A stretch of 64,000 nt of DNA from Balanoglossus misakiensis (Eukaryota > Hemichordata): contig CM082596.2 in the NCBI GenBank assembly GCA_040954595.2, positions 3,410,001-3,474,000 on the forward strand. Direction: 5' to 3'. Of this stretch, positions 63,001 through 64,000 are shown one piece after another. Made by a program: the position numbers and the translations under genes. The first letter of the stretch is position 1, and each line of letters starts with the position of its first letter. The notes beneath the pieces were generated by a model. The model saw nothing but the letters and a program-made list of their open reading frames with translations, was not told where the DNA came from and did no database searches.

Positions 63001-63663
63001 CAAAGATTCAGACACGCCCTTTTGACCGTATATTGCCATATATAAATAAGAAGTGATTCTTTTCTTTAATTTGCATGTCTCTGAATGCCCACCTTGCTAA
63101 TTGATGCTTGATGTCATAGAAATCATTGACATCCAAAGTGTGCTCTTCGTGACTTTTGTCTTCTTGGGGACTGGTGATGACCTCTGGTGGTGGAACTACA
63201 CAGAGAGAAAACTTTCAGTTACTTATCAGTGGTAAAATTTAGTCTTGTTTGAAGTTGATACAGCTATGTGTCCACCAATTCAATTACTTGGTACAAAAGA
63301 CAGCATTCTCACAAACATTCATCACTTTAATCGCATCTAATAAGAAAAGATGTAGAGTGCAACTCTAACCATCAATACCTGTTAGCTTCATCATTTTCGC
63401 AGAACAAGCCGCTTCACCAATCAAGTTGGCAGCCCTGCACGTGTAGTCGCCGTAGTTGTACGCGTGGACGTCAGTGATGGTCAGGGTGCAGAGTCCATCT
63501 TGGTCCATGTCTTGGATGTACTTTCTGCCTTCCACGATCATATTGCCGTCTTTGAACCAGGTGATGACGGGCTCTGGGGCGGCCGATATCACGCACTTCA
63601 GCTGAACCATGGTTCCTTCTGCAGCACCGGTGTCCTTCAAGGGTTTTATGAACACTGGCGATG
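10079..63663 (-). CDS. Giant Ig/FN3 multi-kinase locus (SPEG/obscurin/MLCK-related), 5' end outside window
   Basis: About 42 exons on the minus strand encode ten Ig domains, three FN3 domains and four protein kinase domains. Order from the 5' side: Ig1, kinase A, Ig2, FN3, kinase B, linker, Ig3-Ig7, FN3, Ig8, Ig9, kinase C, charged tail, Ig10, FN3, kinase D. Almost every Ig and FN3 exon begins and ends in phase 1, typical of titin-family genes. The kinase C / long linker / Ig / FN3 / kinase D order matches vertebrate SPEG and obscurin and nematode UNC-89, which act at the sarcomere and sarcoplasmic reticulum. Kinases B and C carry MLCK-style calmodulin-binding segments. The coding path is continuous in phase except between Ig2 and the first FN3 and between the kinase C tail and Ig10, where alternatives are described separately. 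It may be one gene with several isoforms or adjacent genes that share exons. The individual modules follow as separate entries. Confidence 0.85.
12423..12911 (-). CDS. FN3 domain before kinase D (2 exons)
   Basis: Exons 12780-12911 and 12423-12587 together encode one fibronectin type III fold of about 99 residues: DLPDKPSRPRVPLIS, the core Trp in FVTWKAPHYTG, YKLQYRKAG, then NLEPDTPYRFRI and NKIGSSPYS. All borders are phase 1. The domain lies between Ig10 and kinase D, the conserved place for FN3 ahead of the last kinase in this family. It probably positions the kinase on the filament lattice. Confidence 0.9.
13143..13427 (-). CDS. Ig10, I-set immunoglobulin domain before FN3-kinase D
   Basis: A single 285-nt exon, phase 1 at both ends. 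It contains FAPVFRILLKDTPMVEG, the first Cys in VEMSCWVIGKPTP, the core Trp in ITWFKEDHQL and the second Cys in DVGVYRCMAANRLG. This is a complete I-set fold. Two upstream partners are possible: the short ATG exon at 13696-13714, or an internal donor in the kinase C tail exon. Both deliver phase 1. Confidence 0.92.
13696..13714 (-). CDS. Candidate alternative first coding exon (MKEWMY) for an Ig10-FN3-kinase D protein
   Basis: Minus-strand ATG at 13714 opens MKEWMY and ends in a strong donor (G|gtaagt) in phase 1. It joins to Ig10 as MKEWMYEFAPVF. The resulting protein would be 581 residues: Ig10, FN3 and kinase D. The frame stays open upstream of the ATG, so this could instead be an internal exon with an unrecognised acceptor. 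The base at -3 of the ATG is C, a weak initiation context. Vertebrate SPEG is known to use internal promoters for short forms. Confidence 0.45.
13715..14384. other. Region between tail exon stop and short first exon
   Basis: It would hold the 3' UTR of the tail-anchored isoform and, if the short exon is a true start, the promoter of the kinase D isoform. I see no TATA box and no good polyadenylation signal near the stop. Confidence 0.4.
14385..16010 (-). CDS. Kinase C tail exon: calmodulin-binding helix, charged linker and C-terminal membrane anchor
   Basis: One long exon of 541 codons plus stop, entered in phase 0 directly after KWQ of kinase C. It starts KALTAVKSAMRIRRLS, which with the preceding RRKWQ gives a 1-5-8-14 calmodulin pattern (W, L, V, I) and an RRxS phosphorylation-type site. 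The middle is low complexity, rich in Ser, Glu, Lys and Thr, and probably disordered. The last 30 residues are MTVRLRFSPTFRIIL, then an uncharged stretch of I, L, A, V and G, then DIFVNL and the stop. This looks like a tail anchor of about 20 residues with basic residues on the cytosolic side. I know of no SPEG or obscurin form with such an end. An internal GTAAGA in phase 1 at 15109 could let transcripts skip the anchor and splice to Ig10. Confidence 0.85.
   Translation of the reverse strand, partial: KALTAVKSAMRIRRLSTISSDSLSDLGRQTPGTASGTSDTERSPATKSGSSEDIQAEEGEISIKIPQLPLSRKKKPEEEKTARDVEGIHRLNMPMLAPPGIIKELLRKDLYPNVEHATANYAWCSCSPVNIEQVLDELDSHSEKSAIKSAAGCKPGKPRMPTYNRRAVKRLAVCRSKKCSELDRETEYDASESDCDVEIETIDDDRQMVTMTTKSETGDTATVRITSTSTISSVVYETTAASQNRDESDEITTCVGCYTETNSEVECEAVPPTAVEQEYEKAMQFSPKEDNAFRQAFKKISKKVYLAEPAEKKELRVRQAGLSVKESSRADHTKSENCVKRLNSMGDSVSLSNNNIPDKKSGVKSGKGNDSRLQRSLSDLETVTEDTHLEEKEAENPANKSGQASILKQNLPRQRRLGVSFNLENENKDSAENGTNAKPKMLSLAETMMKLHLKKDLPKANTDYGFFGALKRASSAGTVDEKRSIEEMEKDLEIMLNQTVSYEELKIPMTVRLRFSPTFRIILSAICGIIIAVILDIFVNL
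16278..23195 (-). CDS. Kinase C, MLCK-like catalytic domain (7 exons)
   Basis: Exons are 23099-23195, 22364-22564, 19868-20006, 17661-17860, 17408-17560, 16802-16847 and 16278-16355, with phases 2, 2, 0, 2, 2, 0, 0. The sequence has a complete glycine loop (LGRGAFGVV), Lys in AAAKFIH, Glu in AKQEMQIM, HLDLKPENILLV, IDFGLARKL, GTPEFVAPE, SDLWSLGVIAYVM and SGISPFMGEDD. All catalytic residues are present, so an active Ser/Thr kinase is expected. The domain ends FNARRKWQ, the exact MLCK boundary before the calmodulin helix, which is supplied by the next exon. The first exon also carries a basic patch (KTRKIKFKRKEK) ahead of the kinase. Closest families by eye are MLCK, SPEG kinase 1 and titin-type kinases. 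By position it corresponds to the first kinase of the SPEG/obscurin pair. Confidence 0.92.
16391..16452. repeat. Dispersed repeat copy 1
   Basis: About 60 bp of this intron (ccctttcatcaccattggac through the gatctctacag end) closely resembles 37265-37329. It is probably a fragment of an interspersed element. Confidence 0.5.
17861..19867. other. Kinase C intron, 2.0 kb, with imperfect hairpin
   Basis: I see no coding exon here. The notable content is the inverted repeat at 18094-18167, listed separately. The rest is AT-rich intronic sequence. Confidence 0.7.
18094..18167. repeat. Intronic inverted repeat
   Basis: acacaacaatacag (18094-18107) pairs perfectly with ctgtattgttgtgt (18154-18167). 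Further in, caactg (18115-18120) pairs with cagttg (18143-18148). The whole could form a hairpin with an internal bulge in the kinase C pre-mRNA. Confidence 0.6.
20007..22363. other. Kinase C intron, 2.4 kb, no feature seen
   Basis: This intron splits the kinase N-lobe from the GGELF segment. I see no exon-like open frame with flanking splice sites on either strand. Confidence 0.7.
23297..23994 (-). CDS. Ig8 and Ig9, I-set domains preceding kinase C
   Basis: Two exons, 23698-23994 (Ig8) and 23297-23578 (Ig9), both phase 1 to phase 1. Ig8 has Cys in AILHCSVSVEPIPE, Trp in VSWIHDGQ and Cys in DIGEYECVATNEVG. Ig9 has Cys in FRIECRVGGIPEPD and Trp in IFWYKDD. At the place of the second Cys Ig9 reads DTGEYMIKAKNIAG, so its canonical disulfide-position Cys is replaced by Ile. 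Both folds are otherwise complete and lie directly upstream of kinase C, as Ig domains do in SPEG. Confidence 0.92.
24211..24252 (-). CDS. 42-nt linker micro-exon (DESTRKDLLHKQRR)
   Basis: A small phase 1 to phase 1 exon with a clean acceptor (ctattccag) and donor (G|gtaatc), between the FN3 and Ig8 exons. It encodes a short charged linker. Its removal keeps the frame, so it could be a cassette exon. Confidence 0.75.
24349..24648 (-). CDS. FN3 domain between Ig7 and Ig8
   Basis: A single 300-nt exon, phase 1 to phase 1. It encodes PPERPPEISDVTPTT, the core Trp in IILSWAACLQE, TYIVELREL, LLPSTEYEFQVRAENAFG and SEPSHVSE. It is a complete fibronectin type III domain. Confidence 0.92.
24891..24935 (-). 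CDS. 45-nt linker micro-exon (DSREKGEEGQDISPT)
   Basis: A symmetric phase 1 exon between Ig7 and FN3, with acceptor cttttag and donor G|gtatgg. It encodes an acidic linker and is a candidate cassette exon. Confidence 0.7.
25076..26029 (-). CDS. Ig5, Ig6 and Ig7 in one exon
   Basis: A 954-nt exon, phase 1 to phase 1, holding three I-set domains without introns. Ig5: ISLECTVSGYPEPDVMW and SGVYVCKLTNMHG. Ig6: VKFECTIVGTPTPEVTW and EGEYTCKAVNSAG. Ig7: VTLECKVTGLPEPSVSW and VGEYKCIAESSTG. A Ser/Lys/Arg linker (SSKSYSSRKSRSKG) separates Ig6 from Ig7. The other Ig domains in this locus have one or two exons each, so this exon lost its internal introns or was retro-fused. Confidence 0.94.
26813..28116 (-). 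CDS. Ig4 with acidic N-terminal linker (2 exons)
   Basis: Exon 27885-28116 encodes a Thr/Glu/Asp-rich linker (about 45 residues) and the first half of an Ig fold, with Cys in VRFDCKVTGNPMPDITW. Exon 26813-26991 completes it, starting with the shared Trp codon and carrying Cys in NGEYSCSAANFVG. Outer borders are phase 1. The internal border is phase 2, the same within-Ig split seen in Ig3 although at a different residue. The intron of 893 bp between the halves holds nothing I recognise. Confidence 0.9.
28117..29740. other. Intron between Ig3 and Ig4, 1.6 kb, no feature seen
   Basis: AT-rich sequence with no exon-like open frame flanked by splice sites on the minus strand. Confidence 0.65.
29741..32705 (-). 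CDS. Ig3 (2 exons, split by a 2.6-kb intron)
   Basis: Exon 32492-32705 starts with a Ser/Asp linker (EPSDSDSYFTAPETED) and the first half of an I-set fold, with Cys in VRFECVISGNPKP and Trp in TVIWLRNN. Exon 29741-29853 completes it with FILHMSAVYPEDAG and NAAGYLNCSAEL. The position of the usual second Cys reads LYTAKAVNAAG, so that Cys is replaced by Ala. Phases are 1 in, 2 at the internal junction, 1 out. It is the first Ig domain after kinase B in the long isoform. Confidence 0.9.
31246..31390 (+). other. Orphan exon-like open frame on the opposite strand, inside Ig3 intron
   Basis: A 145-nt open frame bounded by a pyrimidine-rich acceptor (ccctacag) and a strong donor (G|gtaagt). It reads TVRATGYLTLTPYSSSEQ and so on to FAIPG. 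I do not recognise the family. No partner exons are visible nearby on the plus strand. It could be a decayed exon duplicate or chance. Confidence 0.25.
32706..38340. other. 5.6-kb intron upstream of Ig3
   Basis: No coding exon of the kinase gene was found. Contents noticed are an 11-C homopolymer at 33691-33701, a CCAAT-type box at about 36322-36336 (ttctgattggctga) in a relatively CpG-richer patch around 36170-36400, and a dispersed repeat copy at 37265-37329. The patch could be an internal promoter, but I found no matching first exon. Confidence 0.5.
37265..37329. repeat. Dispersed repeat copy 2
   Basis: This matches 16391-16452 over about 60 bp, with shared blocks such as ggtccaaatc, tgttttcta and cctctacag/tctctacag. 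It is likely a fragment of an interspersed element. Confidence 0.5.
38341..38533 (-). CDS. Long-isoform exon after kinase B (Ser/Thr/Asp linker)
   Basis: A 193-nt exon with acceptor ttctttctgtaag-strand equivalent cttacag and donor G|gtaagt. It is entered in phase 0 and left in phase 1. It begins KAIHRTRQFLRTGKIAP, directly replacing the calmodulin-helix exon at 44316-44369, and continues through a Pro-rich stretch (PVPYPSILPSFPP) and a Ser/Thr/Asp-rich segment to HRRFS, where it splices in phase to the Ig3 exon. Joined to RRKWQ, it lacks hydrophobic residues at positions 8 and 14 of the calmodulin pattern. Confidence 0.8.
41857..41866 (-). promoter_or_regulatory. MEF2 / TATA-like element in intron
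   Basis: TTATTTATAA fits the MEF2 consensus YTAWWWWTAR. Read on the minus strand it is TTATAAATAA, a good TATA box. It lies on the downstream side of the CpG-richer patch at 42000-42700 for minus-strand transcription. Function is inferred. Confidence 0.35.
42643..42660. promoter_or_regulatory. PBX/MEIS-like site adjacent to CAGCTG E-box
   Basis: TGATTGACAG (42643-42652) is the composite PBX-MEIS recognition sequence. It is followed two bases later by CAGCTG (42655-42660), an E-box favoured by MyoD-class factors. In vertebrates PBX/MEIS helps MyoD bind muscle promoters such as myogenin. Finding this pair in an intron of a muscle kinase gene suggests an enhancer or internal promoter. Confidence 0.4.
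43392..43397 (-). terminator. Candidate polyadenylation signal for the short kinase B isoform
   Basis: AATAAA on the minus strand, about 920 nt past the TGA at 44316. It would give a long 3' UTR. Use is inferred. Confidence 0.35.
44316..44369 (-). CDS. Alternative terminal exon: calmodulin-binding helix and stop (short MLCK-like isoform)
   Basis: Acceptor cttcacag, then KAFNAVRALTRMGKLSL and TGA. It is entered in phase 0, exactly like the exon at 38533. Together with RRKWQ from the preceding exon it rebuilds the smooth-muscle MLCK regulatory segment, with hydrophobic anchors W, F, V and M at positions 1, 5, 8 and 14 and basic residues between them. In MLCK this helix both inhibits the kinase and binds Ca2+/calmodulin. 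The stop directly after it would end the protein like a typical MLCK without the telokin Ig domain. Confidence 0.85.
   Translation of the reverse strand, partial: KAFNAVRALTRMGKLSL
45228..49211 (-). CDS. Kinase B, MLCK-like catalytic domain (6 exons)
   Basis: Exons are 49127-49211, 47409-47612, 47032-47173, 45668-46020, 45474-45519 and 45228-45299, all in phase. Features are LGRGKFGTVNKC, Lys in LAAKFIK, Glu in DNEVSIM, FVSGGELFERVV, HLDMKPENILCV, IDFGLARKYNP, MFGTPEFTAPEVINYD, TDMWSVGVICYVLLSG, LSPFMGDNDGET and FARRKWQ-type end (RRFLARRKWQ). These match smooth-muscle MLCK closely along the whole C-lobe, so an active kinase acting on myosin light chain or a related substrate is likely. The 353-nt exon equals two exons of kinases A and C fused at VLL/SGLSPF, so one intron was lost. 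It is followed by two mutually exclusive-looking exons (44316-44369 or 38341-38533). Confidence 0.94.
47613..49126. other. Kinase B intron, 1.5 kb, no feature seen
   Basis: It separates the exon ending in LGR from the glycine-loop exon. No exon-like frame or recognisable repeat was noticed. Confidence 0.65.
49795..49810. promoter_or_regulatory. 16-bp perfect CpG palindrome
   Basis: tcgcgacatgtcgcga is its own reverse complement and contains four CpGs. It sits in a locally CpG-richer stretch (about 49640-50060) of the intron just upstream of the first kinase B exon. It may mark an internal promoter, but no first exon was found. Confidence 0.3.
50173..50202 (-). CDS. 30-nt acidic micro-exon (EEVDEEDEP)
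   Basis: A symmetric phase 1 exon with acceptor gacacag and donor G|gtaaga. It lies between FN3 and kinase B and encodes an acidic linker. It could be skipped without frameshift. Confidence 0.7.
50478..50780 (-). CDS. FN3 domain preceding kinase B
   Basis: A 303-nt exon, phase 1 to phase 1. It encodes EPPDPPADRPFADKV, core Trp in VTVVWPGTTYDGG, YVVEMQKKGDRTWKV, GLKMTEKYFFRVCCVNAVG and SKPSLVSDE. It is a complete fibronectin type III domain in the same place relative to kinase B as the FN3 before kinase D. Confidence 0.93.
52273..52315 (-). CDS. Candidate 43-nt linker exon (VHQEKKRVQPLIYT)
   Basis: Acceptor aatttgcag and donor ACACAG|gtgagg are both good. In phase 0 it reads VHQEKKRVQPLIYT and leaves in phase 1, joining FN3 as IYTEPPDPPAD. 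The other entry phase meets a stop. It needs a phase 0 partner upstream. Confidence 0.45.
56891..56942 (-). CDS. Candidate 52-nt linker exon (low confidence)
   Basis: Acceptor ctttacccag and weak donor AAG|gtggct. Entered in phase 2 from Ig2 it reads SELSTHSNPPPSWKSVK and leaves in phase 0, which is just what the 43-nt candidate needs. Phase agreement could be chance. Confidence 0.25.
57243..57567 (-). CDS. Ig2, I-set domain after kinase A
   Basis: Acceptor ctgacag, then E-CAPMFKKKLIDTPVVQG, MMSVVVEGKPEPEVIWF and DDIGFYSCKLTNTYG. The position of the first Ig Cys is Val (SVVVEGKP), while the second Cys is kept. Extra Cys residues occur in YGCCECS. It is entered in phase 1 from the linker exon of kinase A. 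The probable donor is ACACA|gtgagg in phase 2, unlike the phase 1 exits of the other Ig exons. Confidence 0.85.
58185..63195 (-). CDS. Kinase A, predicted pseudokinase of the MLCK/titin-kinase class (7 exons)
   Basis: Exons are 63093-63195, 62652-62852, 62318-62459, 61715-61902, 59142-59291, 58519-58627 and 58185-58236, phases consistent. The fold is complete: LARGKFCKVHLC, Lys in FVAKFIS, Glu in KRELKIL, LADFGNARRIG, ISPEVAGFEG, SDVWSIGVLAYML, SGVLPFHGA and RHPWLS. The catalytic loop reads HLNIEPGNIL where active members have HLDLKPEN, so the base Asp is Asn and the following Lys is Glu. Two glycine-loop glycines are also replaced (Ala and Cys). Loss of phosphotransfer is likely, although ATP binding may remain. 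The first kinase of nematode UNC-89 is likewise predicted inactive. The last two exons give a basic segment (RRLKKLADRRRE) and an 18-residue linker into Ig2. Confidence 0.9.
59292..61714. other. Kinase A intron, 2.4 kb, no feature seen
   Basis: AT-rich intron between the AYML and LSGVLPF segments of the kinase. No exon-like frame with splice sites was noticed on either strand. Confidence 0.7.
63379..63663 (-). CDS. Ig1, I-set domain preceding kinase A
   Basis: A 285-nt exon, phase 1 to phase 1. It encodes SPVFIKPLKDTGAAEG, Cys in VQLKCVISAAPEPVITWF and Cys in YGDYTCRAANLIG. The phase 1 entry shows that more coding exons lie upstream, beyond the right edge of the window. Confidence 0.93.
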
Positions 63664-64000
63664 CTGCGCAAAAATGAAAGAAAACAACAGGAAAGACACA
63701 GAATTAGAATCAAGTAAGTAACTGATGGTTGATCAAGAAAGATGGTTTTCCAACATACAACCCATTCATGTGTTTCTAATACCTGTGCCTTTGTTTTTAT
63801 ATATTCAAAAGAATTGCGCCCTCATGGGTTAAGCAATGAATTTCTATCGAATTCTTAGGTACATTTGTGTAAACATATGAATGCAATTATGTGTCAATCG
63901 TGTGAACATTTATTCACCCATTTGTTGAGTTACTTTGAGGATTTTTCAAATATTTTCCAGGCCTGCATACATGGAGCCGTTGATATCACAAGACTCCTGG
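63664..64000. other. Upstream intron at window edge
   Basis: This continues the giant kinase gene toward its 5' end. No further exon is visible in these 337 bases. Confidence 0.6.

Overview
The window is animal nuclear DNA. Genes are split into many short exons with GT-AG introns, introns are long and AT-rich, there is an 88-bp satellite array at the left edge, and the proteins are muscle-type giant kinases. I cannot name the species. An invertebrate, possibly a marine deuterostome, is my guess. Exon borders below were placed by hand from splice motifs, reading phase and protein similarity, without transcripts.

Layout. 1-717: satellite. 718-1926: tRNA-derived SINE-like fragment and a hairpin. 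1927-3757 (minus): four-exon Fe/Mn superoxide dismutase with a signal peptide and a C-terminal HDEL, so probably an ER-lumen enzyme. 4524-9197 (plus): fifteen-exon acyl-CoA synthetase of the medium-chain (ACSM) type, probably mitochondrial. The SOD and ACSM genes are divergent and share a 766-bp intergenic region.

10079-63663 (minus): a giant Ig/FN3/kinase locus related to SPEG, obscurin/UNC-89 and MLCK, running off the right edge at its 5' side. In transcription order it encodes Ig1, kinase A (predicted pseudokinase), Ig2, FN3, kinase B (MLCK-like), a Ser/Thr/Asp linker, Ig3 to Ig7, FN3, Ig8, Ig9, kinase C (MLCK-like), a long charged tail, then Ig10, FN3 and kinase D. The order kinase-Ig-FN3-kinase occurs twice. 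Kinases A, B and C share intron positions and phases, which points to internal duplication.

Three places suggest isoform switching. After kinase B there are two alternative continuations: a short exon completing a calmodulin-binding helix and then stopping, or a distant exon that continues into the Ig array. After kinase C the exon runs to a stop just behind a hydrophobic helix, predicting a tail-anchored kinase. An internal phase-1 donor could bypass that tail and join Ig10-FN3-kinase D. Before Ig10 a tiny exon with its own ATG could start a separate short kinase D protein. Intronic promoter-like sequences (a PBX/MEIS site next to a CAGCTG E-box, and a MEF2/TATA-like element) fit a multi-promoter muscle gene, as known for vertebrate SPEG. 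One junction, Ig2 to the first FN3, is unresolved.
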